Positions 1 to 15,573 are shown, counted from the stretch's first letter. The stretch: 31,317 bases of DNA from Zygnema cylindricum (GCA_037447655.1 JBBHKE010002168.1:1-31317); one strand, 5' to 3'. The notes: generated by a model not told the origin, from the sequence alone. Made by a program: numbers and translations.

Positions 1-1080
1 AATCGCGACGGTGTGTGGCTTTTAAGACGGCGTACTAGAAGTTGTTGGTGTTTCTTTTCCAAAAACGTTTTGCAGAATTGGAAATGGTTGTTGTTGTTAC
101 AGCAACTAGGATTTTTGAAGGCTCCATATTAGACAAATAGTTTTGTGAAATACAGCTCAAATAATGACAAGTGTCAACTGTAAAGATGTACAGGGACAAG
201 TGAAAGTAGAATTTCTGGGAGGGTGTAGATTTGAAATTTTTTATGTTACTTATATAATGAATAATGTATACAAGAATTTGATTTTGAAGCAATCGTGTAC
301 TTCTTTTGTTTCTTGCTTTGATTTTTCAATGTCACGATTAATAACAAATATTTGTTACTATGTTGAATAAAAGTATTTGGAAGACATTGATGTTGAGCCA
401 AGTTATTTTCCGACTTGCAGGTATATTCCATCTGTAGGTATGTGATTCGAGGTTGTCGTTTCATTTCTTTGATTTTTTATAAATAATCGAATGAGTGTTC
501 TATAGCAACAACAACAATTTTTGTCTATATTTTTTTTTTTCCGTAGACACTGTTAGCTGTTTGTAATTCATATTTACCCTCTATTAGGAAACCCATATAG
601 ATATTCTTATAAAGGTTTCAACAAGAAATAAATATTAAATCCTTTTCGTTTTTTGTAGGTGCTATAAATGTCTCATTATATCTCAAAAACGATCTCGATC
701 GCTAAAAGTATGTGGTTAGAACCCCTAAGCAATAAAAATGTTATAGGAGGATGTTATAAGTTGTAGAAGAAGCTGCCTCTTTTAGAAAGGAGGAGGCAAA
801 AAGAAATGAAATTTAAACACAGAGGAACAAGTCAAAAAGATCAAGTTGATGTTTTTCATCAAGGAAATGTCTTCAAATATACAACTGATATACACAGTTG
901 TGTGGATGTCAAAATTTGGGATAAAGAATGGACATCAATGTTCGGGAAAGAGAACCTAATAAAGTGTTCTCATCGCACCAAACTAAAAGAGTGTACGGGT
1001 TATAATTAAAGTGAAAGGGACAAAAGTAAGCAAACGGATTTATGTACATGTACGAAATACCACAGTGGTTTCGTAAGAAT
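1..1080. other. AT-rich stretch, no gene recognised
   Basis: Open frames here are short (under about 90 codons) and overlap on both strands, as expected by chance in AT-rich DNA. The segment 764-813 can be read as a charged peptide (VVEEAASFRKEEAKRNE) but it meets a stop at once and has no recognisable partner exon. I see no RNA gene, terminal repeat or clear promoter. Confidence 0.5.
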
Positions 1081-1472
1081 CATTTAGTGTTAATTTCCTC
1101 ATGGCCGGACCGATGACCTGTCCTTTAGGGCCTACAGACGTCCTGCTTGCGTGTGTCCCCGCTTACTTCCAGCCTTACCCCCATCTCCCTTAGTGTACGT
1201 CCCTGGTTTTCCCCTCGGTGGCCTTGCGGTCTACTATGATATACCCCGATTTTAGTTTTCCCCTGTGGACCTTGTTTTTTTCCGCTGCAGCTCTTGTCAA
1301 TTCCCTTGACCCGTCTTGCAGGCCGATCCCTACATTTCACCCTCTTAGATTCCACGCTCGACAATCTAAGAATTTATCTGTGGACGGCGGTTTCCCTTCT
1401 CGACTCGGCTTACCTTTGGTCCGATTCCCCACCCCTTAGAAGGTTCGTCTCCCTTTCTCGCCCTTGGTGTCT

Positions 1473-1543
1473 GACTCTCTCTCTCTCTCTCCCTCTCTCT
1501 CTTGGCCTTCCGTCTCTCTCTTTCACTCGACGTCTCTCTCATT
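1473..1543. repeat. CT-rich microsatellite
   Basis: Interrupted (CT)n tract with CCCTCTCT and TTTCACT breaks. Short open frames read through it only because it is low in complexity. Confidence 0.85.
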
Positions 1544-1602
1544 CTTGTTAAAATTCTGTGTCCATTTCCTGCTAAGGACCAGAAAGTCAAAGTTAGTCAA
1601 AT

Positions 1603-1910
1603 TGACGTGAGAGAGAAGTCAACCGAAAGTCCAGTTTGGTACATGTACGGTTGAATAGACGTCACGATACATTTACGTAGACGTCAAGTTAACTTTGCGT
1701 AGGCGTCAAGATTTGATGAAACGCCGTAGTTTACTTGTACCGTACGTTAAGTCAAGTCGCAGCAGATTTTGAGTATACGTGACGAAAAAGCATGCAGACA
1801 TTTTGTACTTGGCGATCTTTGATTGGTCTACATGTGTCACAAGTTAGATCCTATTTCTTTACGTGACATGCAAGTTGCATAGGTCTACACGACACCTACA
1901 CATATAAAAA
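1603..1910 (+). promoter_or_regulatory. TGACG motif cluster followed by a TATA box
   Basis: TGACGTGA near 1603, GACGTCA at about 1658 and 1680, GGCGTCA near 1702 and TGACG near 1780 precede TATAAAAA at 1903-1910. TGACG is the core of as-1/TGA-type bZIP sites in plants. No coding region could be tied to it, so a role in transcription is inference only. Confidence 0.3.
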
Positions 1911-2988
1911 TGTACCAAAGCTATGCATTAATCAATCATCAATCTACTGAATGATTCTCTCCAATCTTTCCCTACTGCTATATTTGCACTGAGTGCTTAT
2001 TTTGTCATGGAATTAATCTATCTTCTTTCTTGTTCAGTAATTAAGCCTTGCTTTCTCATATAGAGAATTGTTTTCTTTAGCTTCCTGTCTTGTAATTTAT
2101 CGATCCTATGGCCTCTTCTTCAAAATCTCAACAATTATGTCTATCCCACATGGACCCGTATAGTTTTTCAGCTCTATCCTGCCGTATCTCCAGCTGCCTT
2201 GAAGGCTATCGCTCCTTCGAGGTTAATTAAAGCTCCTCTACCCTGGCCTCCGATACTCCCCACCTGAATAAGGGTTGCCAGGGAGAACTCCTGAGGCTTC
2301 CAAAAGGTTTTGGGTGAATAATGTAATTAGACCTCATTAGAACATGTGCCCTCTTTTTAATCTATTCTGCAGGCAAAACAGTTTCCCGGGAAAGATAACC
2401 AATGTGGAGACCAAGGGAGGTCACCTGAAGAATCCCCACCAGGTTGGTGATATGGGTGGCAATATGGTTCTGTGGCAAGGGTCTAAAAGAGGACGAGGAT
2501 GGTGCTCTCTATAGTGAGATTCCTCCGGCTAGTGGTCTCTCCTGTGTCTCCCTTTCAATTGCTCATATTTGTCTCCTCGTCTCACTGTTCGTCTTCCCCT
2601 AGTTAATCATCGTCGTGAGGATTATTTCCCAAATGTCTTCCTCATGTGGATATGACTTAATGGGTCCCTGCATTTTCCCTACATCCTTCGTCAAAGTCTT
2701 TATCAGCTCTCTTGGTACCCCATATAGGATTAGAGCCTCCTCGGTGTGACGTCAGGGCCACGGGCTCGACAGTTGTCACGCCTCACGGCTCGGAATGCCC
2801 AGTTGGGAGAAGAATCGCCGCATCGATCAAATCGGCAGCAGGAAGGACGAATCAGAAATAGAGTAAAAATTGGTTGTACGGATGATATTCCGGACGACGG
2901 AAGTGAGACGGACGACCTTCGGCGCTGAGAGGCTCGGAATCTCGGATGGAAAGGGAAGTCTGCAGTAGTCATTTCGTGGAAAGTAAAT

Positions 2989-3018
2989 TACACCGCGAAT
3001 CGTTATTAGTGTCAAAGT
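2989..3018 (+). repeat. Left 30-bp terminal inverted repeat
   Basis: Matches 3503-3532 as reverse complement at 30 of 30 positions. Confidence 0.9.
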
Positions 3019-3502
3019 CACTAATTTGGGTTCTTTACCGTTTGATTTTTTTCATCAAATAGGATACATGATTTTAATTTTTCCTTTGACGTTAATTAAG
3101 GTACCGTACAAAATAGCGTAAAGAATGAAAGTACATTAAGATCTAAATAGTGTGGCGTACGGTTGATGTCAGACCGTACATAAATGTACCTTTTCAAGTG
3201 AAAATTTTACAAAAAAATGCATTAGATCAGACGCGCACGCATAGGAACGTGCGCTCAAAAAACGATTAGTCTGACACGTAAACTAGTATGGCATGTACGG
3301 ATGTTTTAAATTCTCGACGGCGTACGATTTCTTATATTTTGTACGGATACATATATTATTGTATATAAACGTACGGCAAATATTCCATTTTTGCTGTTCC
3401 CAAATTAGCATAAACGCCGAAATTAGAATACACCTTTTTTTTGAAAAATTTCAAATTCTTGATTAGCATCAATTACTGTAAATTTTATTCAACACTATTT
3501 AA

Positions 3503-3532
3503 ACTTTGACACTAATAACGATTCGCGGTGTA
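3503..3532 (-). repeat. Right 30-bp terminal inverted repeat
   Basis: Exact reverse complement of 2989-3018. Confidence 0.9.
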
Positions 3533-4212
3533 GTAAACCGACAATGATGCCAGAATAGCATGTACGGCTCTCAAACATCTTTGGTCTTCACTGCCACGTG
3601 TCTGCCCATAAACCTTATCAAAGATTCATCCTCCAATGAAACCTGATTGTAGCACATATACGCCAGAAATTGGCTGATTGGTTTTACGCACTCGAGAATG
3701 TTAATTCCTATAAAAATGCAAATCAAAAACTTACCAATCGACATTCGCCACGTGGATGTCGTTTATTACAATGTGTCCGCATTATAAATCTTTGTTTCAA
3801 AGTTTTTGATTCAAATTTTCCTTTTTCGAAATTTTGTTTTTTGTTTTGTTTGTTTGTCCTCAACTTTTTGTGCTCCAAGTGTGCACCTACACCGTGAACC
3901 TAATTGTCTATTACCGTTCATGCTACGTACCCGCCATCAAATCGACTTTTCTTGGTGCACACGTGGCTCATTCTCATTTGAAAAACACCAATCGAAAGGC
4001 AAGAATCTCGCCTTTCCATCGCAGCCGTCGGATAATTAATCCGATGGGTGTGCACGGAGAAATCCACTGTAAAAGCCGAAAACATCTTTGCTATAGCTAC
4101 AACATGGTGTACTACATATATTCAAAATTCAATACTCGAAATTAATCCTCACCTCTTCTCCTTATTCGCTTCTTCTCGTAAATTAGAGGCTTTCCTCTTA
4201 CTTTCTGAGCAA
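3533..4212 (+). promoter_or_regulatory. Promoter-like region with three G-boxes upstream of the OPR remnant
   Basis: CACGTG G-boxes lie at 3595-3600, 3749-3754 and 3960-3965. ATTGG/CCAAT words occur near 3630-3680 and a CCTATAAAAAT TATA-like box near 3706. A donor-like ..AAT/GTAAGTA sits at about 4211-4218. G-boxes bind bHLH/bZIP factors in plants, and OPR genes of the jasmonate pathway are known to be under MYC-type bHLH control in land plants. Assigning this region to the broken OPR gene 1 kb downstream is inference from position. Any coding exon between them is lost or unrecognisable. Confidence 0.35.
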
Positions 4213-4349
4213 TGTAAGTACATTTTTTTTGTAAGTAAATTGATTGAGTTATTTTATTTTAACATTCACTACTTTGAAGATTTCCATTTCAAGCTTGAAC
4301 AAGTTTAAACAGAGTTTAACCAACGTTTAAACATGTTTTTGTTCTCTTT

Positions 4350-4449
<100 letters not shown>

Positions 4450-4789
4450 TATGCTGAGTTTATATTTGGGTATTTGTTCCGATTTAGTGTCAGTGCTGCA
4501 ATTAATTGCTCCACATTTTGTTGTACAATTATATTTTTGTTGTTTATTTTTTTTTCTTTCTGAAACATTTTCATACGTTTTCACACATGTTTATACATTT
4601 TTTTTAATTCCTTTTGTACAACTTTGTACATTTTATGCTTTTTTATGCCTTTCAACGTTTTTATTCATTTTCGTACATTTCTTTTCTATTATTTTAATTA
4701 TCACAGCAAGTAATTCAAATTATTGTTGAAGAGATCAGTGAATTTTTGCATTTTTAACATTTTAAGACAAAAAGAGGAGGCTTTCAGAT

Positions 4790-4925
4790 TTGAAGTTTTA
4801 AGGTTTTGAGATTTTTATATTTTAAGATTTTGTGATTTGAAATTATAAGATTGAGATTTTGAGATTTGAAATTCAGAGAGATGGAGATTTGGAAATTTTG
4901 AGATCTTGAGAATTGAAATATTTTG
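4790..4925. repeat. Degenerate GAGATTT-type short tandem repeat
   Basis: Repeated variants of gagattttgagatttgaaatt with irregular spacing; no coding potential. Confidence 0.65.
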
Positions 4926-5326
4926 CATTTTTGTATTTCTAATATTATATTTAGGATTTATGAAGGAAGCTTTTTCTTGTAGACTACTTAAAAGCCGTAT
5001 TTCTAAATAGTTTTTGTGCCATATATTTTTGTGACTTGCTAAAATATGTTAACACTATTTTTTTTAGTTTCTGATTGGTTCACTGTTTCCGCAATAACTT
5101 TTAATTTTTTACATTTGTTATTTTATATTCTCTGAGATTCCCAAGTTTTTCACAATTTATATTATAATTGCCCAATGGAGGCCTTCCTCTTGCCCCATCA
5201 GCTATTCCAGTCGGTGATGGTGAAAAAGTTTACATTTCTACGGGATCTGCCGACTATCCCACATCAAAAGCTTTAGAGAAATCGGAAATTGCAGAAGTTG
5301 TAGAGCAGTACCGGACAGCAGCTTGA

Positions 5327-5515
<189 letters not shown>

Positions 5516-6104
5516 TAGCTCTCTCTCTTGGAACTTCTGCAGTTTCTTATAGTGGTCCTTTGGCTTAGATAGGATGACATTGTGATGACTATTTTCACAC
5601 CTAGTCTGGATGTTAAAGATAGGATTTGTGATTGAGATTCTTGCCTCTTCTCTATTCAACCATCTTTTTGATTCAACCTTTATTTCGCCTTTTTATATAA
5701 CCATCTTCACTATTGATTCTGTGACTCATCTTTCAACCTTCTTTTATCTCTTTTATCTTCGTTATTCAACTGCATCTCATTTTTTTATTCAGCCTATATC
5801 TCATCTTCTGTATTCAACCATCTTCTTTAAACCTATACCTCATCTTTTTTACGGGACCTACATTTTCTTCTTGCAGGATGGAACAAATAAGCGCACTGAT
5901 GAATATGGCGGCAGTATCGAAAACCGCGGTCGTTTCTGTCGTGAAATTATCGATGCCGTTGTTTCTGAATTAGGATCTCATAAAATAGGAATTTGACTTT
6001 CGCCCTTTTCGGCCTTTTTGGACGCACATGATTCAAATCTTGTTGCAACTTACCTTCCAATAGTGGAATATGCGAATCAGAAGAACCTTCTCTAATTCAC
6101 TTTG

Positions 6105-6154
6105 TCGAGCCTCGAGTGACAGGTCATGTTGACCAAGAAGTGCTGGAAGGAAAC
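6105..6154 (+). repeat. First copy of a partial exon duplication
   Basis: The end of OPR block 2, starting TCGAGCCTCGAG and ending GTGCTGGAAGGAAA, is repeated in diverged form at 6230-6286. The AT/T-rich stretch after it lies between the two copies. Confidence 0.7.
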
Positions 6155-6229
6155 ATAAGGATTCTTTTCTCTTTCTTTCTTCTATTCCCGGCTTTTTTTT
6201 GGTTTTTGACCTCCTCAATCTTAATTTTA

Positions 6230-6286
6230 TCGAGCCTTGAGGGACGACTGGTGCTTCTGACCGGGAAGTACTGGAAAGAAATGGAA
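6230..6286 (+). repeat. Second, diverged copy of the OPR exon end
   Basis: Starts TCGAGCCTTGAGGG, keeps CTTCTGACC and AAGTACTGGAAAGAAA, and so parallels 6105-6154 with substitutions and a small insertion. It lies inside what was the intron and extends the damage to the gene. Confidence 0.65.
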
Positions 6287-7683
6287 GCAATTTTTTTCTG
6301 TCTTATTTCCTATTAGTTTTTTTTTTTTTTTTGAGCCAATGACCTCTTACTTCTTCCTGTTTCTTGCTTTGAATGATGACTGCCACTATGTCAGTCTAAG
6401 GAAGTCTTCAGGACAAACTATTGGGACTGTAGGGAGAGAAAATAGTGTGGTCCATACCACGTCAAGTACACAAAAAAAGGGCAATTTGGGCACATTATGT
6501 CCATACACATTTTTTATTGTGAATTGCAGTAAAATTCTGTGTCGTTATAACGACATCGTGAATTGATTTTCTCGTTAATAACATTAACTCCGTGCCTGTT
6601 TTTTTTCACTCTCACCAGGAAAGAGTGTTACTAATTTCTTTACTTCACATAAAGATTCACGGTGTACTGTCAAATTTTGTGTTATTAGAACTAGTGTTAT
6701 TGGAGAGTTATAGCAAAAGAATATAGTAAACTTGCATTATTTAAAAGTGAAGTCGTAATTGATTTGTTGGTACTAACATGTTCTCTCTTTTTCTAGCAAT
6801 GGAAAAACATTCTGTACTCGCAAACTAAAGGAAATGTTCCTTTTTCCCACAAACACAGAGGATGTCTCTTTTGCAGGAATTTTCAATGGATATTTTGTGT
6901 GGTCATGGCATCCAGAGAAAAACCTTTTTTATTGTTTTTTCTTATTGTTTTTTTTTGTTTTTTTTGTTTTTTTTTTTGTTTTTTTTTTAAACACTGATCG
7001 TGACAGTCACTGGAACCATTTCGAAAGGTCGCCAAGACATCATTCCTTGCAGCAGGTGGTTTTAAGGTGTGTTTTTTCTCACCCTCATTTTGACTTTTCT
7101 AGTGTTTTAATAAGTCTTTCAAATCAAAACCTGTAAAGATGCATAAAACTCAGAACCACAGCGTCCATCTACATGCTGACACCCTTGTAAAAATTTACTG
7201 GAATCATCTATTACTGTAACGTCAGTAATATAATATTACTAATGATGATTATCTATTGTCTATTAATAATATGTTACTTTAGTACTCATTTCCAGTCGAT
7301 AAGCCTGATTTATGTGGCTAATTTCCTATTTGATTTAATTCGGAAAATCTGTTTCTTTCTACTTATACAGACTGTACTAAGTATATCATGATTACCGTGG
7401 TCTACACAAACTTTAAACTCCGATTGTATAATGGTTTTCAAAGGTGAATCAGATCAAATTTTGCAAATTACGAGTAACTATAGAGCATTCGTGAGAATTT
7501 GAACATTCTTAAGCTCGATTTGCATCATCGATTCTGTTAAAATCCCGTGAGAAAAACCCAATTATGATTTTATTTGTGACATTAATACATCAGTAAGAGT
7601 TTTTTGTGGACTTTTGAATGCTAATCTTGTCCATCTGAATGAGTAATGTAATGTCAAATTTCTTTCTAAAAAAAAAAATTTAA

Positions 7684-11159
<3,476 letters not shown>

Positions 11160-11251
11160 AAATCTCCAAAACCCTAAAACCTCTCCCTCTCCCTTTTCCT
11201 CTCTCTCTCTTTCTCCGATTCAATTCTTCGCGTTCACATCTAGCCCAAACC

Positions 11252-11543
11252 TCTTTCCCCCTTCTCTCCCCATCCGCCTCCCTCTCCCCCTCCTCCCCAT
11301 CACCATCACCCTCCTCTCCCCTCTCCTCCCCTCTCCTCCCCTCCCCTCCCCTTCCCTCCCCCCAAAAAATTAAAAAAATCACAAAAACTCTCCCACCTCC
11401 CTCCTCTTCCCCTTCCCCCTCCCCCTCCCCTTCCCCTCCCCCTCCCCCTCCCCCTCCCCTCTCCCTCTCCCTCCCCCTCCCCCTCCCCCTCCCCCTCTCC
11501 CTCCCCCTCCCCCTCCCTCCTCCCTCCTCCCTCCTCCCTCCTT

Positions 11544-11544
<1 letters not shown>
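11252..11544 (-). repeat. Polypurine (minus) / polypyrimidine (plus) tract in the ferredoxin 3' flank
   Basis: On the plus strand this is almost pure C and T, mostly CCCCTCCCCCTCCC-type, with an A-rich break at about 11365-11390. On the minus strand, the sense strand of the ferredoxin gene, it starts right after the stop codon and contains many GGGGAGGGGGAGG runs. It would therefore lie in the 3' UTR and could form G-quadruplexes in RNA or triplex (H-DNA) structures in DNA. Confidence 0.85.
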
Positions 11545-12140
<596 letters not shown>

Positions 12141-12149
12141 TTAGGGTTT
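12141..12149 (-). promoter_or_regulatory. Telo-box (AAACCCTAA) upstream of the ferredoxin start
   Basis: Minus-strand AAACCCTAA lies about 120 bases before the chosen ATG. This motif is known from promoters and leaders of many plant housekeeping and plastid-protein genes. Its function here is inferred from position only. Confidence 0.4.
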
Positions 12150-13888
12150 GGATTTTGTAAATTTGGGAAGCTCAAACGTTTAAACAAAGAAAAACTTTTT
12201 GTTTTTTTTAGGTCAGATTCGAAGCGTCGACCCGAGGTTTATACTTTGGCAATTCTGGAATCTGTACGGTCCGTACGGTGGAAGGTTTATTCTCGAAAAT
12301 TCCGTCCGGCTTTAGGACTTTAGTTTAGAGCGAGTTTCCGTGACAGTGACAGTTCGAAATACCGTCACATCCATGCTGATAGCAGTGTTAAAGTTTAAAC
12401 GCCAACCCCACAGAGTTTCAACAGCAAAATCTCGTTTTTACGTTTTAACCTTCGTTTGTACTGTTTAAACCAGATGCAACTGTTTTCTTTCGGGCATAAG
12501 TCCAATTTATAGAGATGCACTATAGGGGGTTCTGAAAAAAAGCAAACATTTCGCAAAATTTTGATACTTATTATAGTGTGTTATATTCAATATGTGGCTC
12601 CGTTCACCATCAAAACATTCACTTGGCCTTTTTAGAACAAATGATCTCCATTCAACTCAAGTTTTGAAGGAAAAAGTTAAGAAAATAGAAACATATTCAT
12701 AAAATCAATCATTGCCAACTGCAAATACACTGATATTCAACATAACTTTCATAAGCTAAGGTTAGCAACACACAGACACATCTATATTCAGCAACATTTT
12801 GTAAAGGAAGAGTTGACGTCTTTTGTAGCCAAAGAAGAATCGTACGCATTCTTTTTGGGAGAGATAAATTTGAGTAAGAATTTTTCACTGGTTTTAGATC
12901 AATCATAGCTTTTTAAAAAGAAACATCTAGTTGTCCATTTAAGAAACAAACTAATTGTTTAATAGTGAACTAGCTTGTGGTAACCCATTTGGATACACAA
13001 GTTAATATGACATTGGTGCTCACTTTTGTGTTTTGAATGTTTTACCTTCTTACTTTGCCAAATAACCGGGTCTTAGAATGACGCCTTTGACCAACGTCCT
13101 TCTCATGTGACTAAAGTAGCAATCCTCGCCTTGTTACCAACTTTATCTTCCTCATAGGACTCGGGTAACAATTTTTATATCGTCGGTAACTTTAGAAGAT
13201 GGTAAGATAAATGTTACCTTCTAAATTGAGTTTAATTTGATATGGAAGACTTGGAATCACCAAAAATGAACGGCCCAGGCGGTGTCATCGATATCCCCGT
13301 CATCGATGCTATTGTACCAACATTTGATTATTGCTATATGTAGGATGTGGATACGGGGAAAATGCAAATCTTAACCTCTCGCTAGATTGATAGTGTTGGA
13401 CCCGAAATTTGTTGCTGCTGCTATAAAACATTTATTGGATAATTTATAGTAAACAAATAATTATAAACAACAACCTCAAAAGCACATTTTTACAGATGTA
13501 AGTAACGAACTTAAAAGTTGGAAAAATAACTTCGTTCAGCATTAATGATTTCCAAACATTTTTGTTCAACAGTTTCACAAACTTGTTGATAAGCATGACA
13601 TTGAAATAGTAAAAGCAAGGAACAACAACATAACATGGCTGCCTCAAAACCAAACTTTTGCATCCAGTATCCTTTTTTAAGGTAACTGTAAATTGTGAAA
13701 TCTATACTCTTCCATACGTTCCACTTTCACTTTGTCTCTATTCATCTTTCCAAACGACACTTATCATCTTTGTTTTATTTTTCACAAACCTATTCATCTA
13801 ATATGAAAATTTAAAAACACTAGTTTCTGTAACAACAACATCCATTTTCACTTCCAAAAAAGTTTCGCAAAAGAAACGCCGACAATTT
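12150..13888. other. Spacer between the two intact genes; one short possible coding fragment
   Basis: Carries the ferredoxin promoter (minus direction) and the 3' flank of the proline-rich protein gene. GTTTAAAC occurs three times (12178, 12393, 12463). At 13242-13343 a plus-strand frame reads MEDLESPKMNGPGGVIDIPV... to a TAG and stays protein-like past it (DVDTGKMQILTSR). It could be a decayed exon, but I do not recognise the family. TTTATT at 13774-13779 gives AATAAA on the minus strand, 110 bases past the stop of the next gene. Confidence 0.45.
13774..13779 (-). terminator. Candidate poly(A) signal AATAAA
   Basis: Canonical AATAAA on the minus strand, 110 bases downstream of the TAA of the proline-rich protein gene, in AT-rich DNA. 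Confidence 0.45.
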
Positions 13889-15405
13889 TTAGTACTCCGT
13901 CTTAAAAACCACACACCGCTGCGATTCTGGAAAAACATTCTCCGTGTCTGGAGGAACATTGTAAGCCTCAGAACTCCCATACTCCAAAGTGAAACTATTT
14001 ACGGAAAGTACAATACACCGATTTAAAAAAAAGTCGACATTTCGATTTGTCTGGTACTGCCTCGCCTTCAGTTTTGCGTCCTCTCCCGTGAGATAAAACT
14101 GATTTTGAGGAGAGTCAGAAGTGGGAAGACATTCACGGAATTTTCCCTCTCCTGATTGGTCCACCTCTACCACTACCTCTTTTCCGGTTTTTGATGCTCG
14201 CAGACCCGGACTGAGATCCTCAGATTCGCCCTTTGTCTTATTCTGAACCAGTTGGAAACTTGGGATTTGTTCGGAGTATCCTTCGAAGTAAAAATCACAA
14301 ATTTCGAGGGGGGAGGAGGGACACGTAGAAGGGCACGGGGAAGGGAGGCGGGGAGAGGGTGGTGGGGATGGAGGTGAAGGAGGAGGTGGGGACGGTCGAG
14401 GAGATGGGCGGGGAGAGGGAGGTGGAGAAGTAGGTGGAGAAGACGGAGGAGTGGAGGGATTCGAAAATTTCTTCTCAATTAGCTTGCAAATGGGAAGACC
14501 CAGAAGAGGAATTTTGAGAGTTAAACAAAGCTGGTCCTCCGGGTAGGTCTTCCCTCCCTCCCCTCCCTTCACTTTCTCGATGCTGAGGGGAAGCGCCTCA
14601 CATTTCTCTTCGAAAGGGGATTCCGGCGGAAAGTTCTGCAGAAGAGAAGGGAATAATGGGGGTAAAGGGTAGGTTTTAGATTTTGAAAGTGATTGGGATG
14701 GAGAAGAAATAGGTGGAAATATAATTGAAGGACAGAAGGTGGGTCATAAGTAGGCATAACTTTTTTGGGAGATGTTTGAATACAATTTTTTGAAGAATGG
14801 GATTTTGGTGATGATTGGGGAATAGAGGAAAATTTTGCATTTTTGTGACAATTGTATCTTTGTAAAGAAAGGTCAGTGGGAGCATTTTGGTTGCATTGAG
14901 TCATCGAATTATGATAATGTCTTTGGAAAATTGTTGGTTGTGTTGTACATTTGATTTCAAGAATTCCATTAGGACGAGGGATTAATCTTAATTTTGAGAT
15001 TAAAAAAATACAAAAATTTCACATCCTTTTTCACTCCACCTAAAGTAAAGCCCAACTTTCATGCCATTTTGATTAAATCGAAAATTCAATTGTAGAGAAA
15101 ACATTCCACATTTTCCAGTTTTTTGCATTTGGAATCGCCGTCGTTTCCTTTACCAGTTTTGCGCAGAAGTCGCTGATGATGTCAGCAATGTCCAGCTCAG
15201 CGAAGCCCCCGCTGACGTCATCCTTGACTGTGACACCATCCCACGTGGCAGCGTCGGGCACCTCAAAGGCGCATTTTTCCACACAGCCTCCCTCAGATAG
15301 CACCCGAGCACTGCCAGCTGGACCGGGCCACGCGGCCGCCACTGCCAGCGTCACCACTGTCACACACACGTGCCGCAGCTTGCCCAGCCACGCGGAGCCA
15401 GCCAT
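13889..15405 (-). CDS. Secreted Ser-Pro rod protein, pherophorin-like in layout
   Basis: Two exons, 15405-15154 and 14635-13889, joined in phase 0 across a 518-base intron with donor CTG/GTAAAG and acceptor TTCTCTTCTGCAG. The protein has 332 residues. Residues 1-33 (MAGSAWLGKLRHVCVTVVTL...AGSA) form a signal peptide. Residues 34-142 are a Cys-containing domain (C41, C45, C81, C96, C121, C134). Residues 143-192 are a rod of SPPPSPRPSP type, a substrate pattern for prolyl hydroxylation and arabinosylation. The rest is a second Cys-containing domain ending CVVFKTEY. Globule-rod-globule with Cys-rich ends is the layout of pherophorins, extracellular-matrix glycoproteins of green algae, but I could not match their domain with certainty; an extensin-like wall protein is the alternative. 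ATG 15405 is the first ATG in frame, 160 bases after a TATA box. Confidence 0.75.
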
Positions 15406-15459
15406 GGGAGTTCTGGGAAAAGCAGTTATGGAATTTTTATTCAGTTCCGTTGTGCCGGA

Positions 15460-15490
15460 GGAGAGGGAGAGAGAGAGAGAGAGAGAGAGA
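15460..15490. repeat. GA/CT microsatellite in the 5' leader
   Basis: (GA)n on the plus strand, that is a CT run in the leader of the proline-rich protein mRNA, between its TATA box and ATG. Confidence 0.8.
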
Positions 15491-15566
15491 CACAGTGGAA
15501 GAGTCGAGAGACTTGGGAAGAGGGAGAACTGTGAGATTGTTTGTTGTTTGGAGCCATAGTCGTCCA

Positions 15567-15573
15567 CTTTATA
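15567..15573 (-). promoter_or_regulatory. TATA box of the proline-rich protein gene
   Basis: GCGTATAAAGTGG on the minus strand, about 160 bases before the ATG. The GC-rich surround and spacing fit a core promoter with transcription starting near 15540. Confidence 0.6.

Larger units (their letters stand above)
1081..2720. other. GC-richer noncoding block, possible old promoter or LTR
   Basis: Base composition changes near 1085 from AT-rich to mixed. The block holds a CT microsatellite (1473-1543), several TGACG/GACGTCA motifs (1603-1790), a TATAAAAA box at 1903-1910 and a run of ATCAATCATCAATC just after it. That order (motif cluster, TATA, CT/AT-rich leader) is what a promoter or an LTR U3-R region looks like. 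A TGTTA at about 1088 could be an LTR start, but I found no second copy in the window and no recognisable primer-binding site. No long open frame follows. Confidence 0.35.
2989..3532. mobile_element. MITE-like element with perfect 30-bp terminal inverted repeats
   Basis: The 30 bases at 2989-3018 (TACACCGCGAATCG...) are the exact reverse complement of those at 3503-3532 (...CGATTCGCGGTGTA). The 544-bp unit has no coding capacity, so it would be a non-autonomous DNA element. The outermost TA on both ends could be a TA target duplication (Tc1/mariner style, repeats then starting CACCGCG). Alternatively the flanking gtaaa on both sides (2983-2987 and 3533-3537) could be the duplication, with one extra base on the left. 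The interior is AT-rich with several GTACGG words. Perfect repeats suggest a recent insertion or selection on the ends. The superfamily is not certain. Confidence 0.7.

Noticed and set aside
1088-2150. A complete LTR starting TGTTA and ending CCCACA
   Set aside because: TGGACCC after it matches no tRNA 3' end I know, and no second copy or pol is present.
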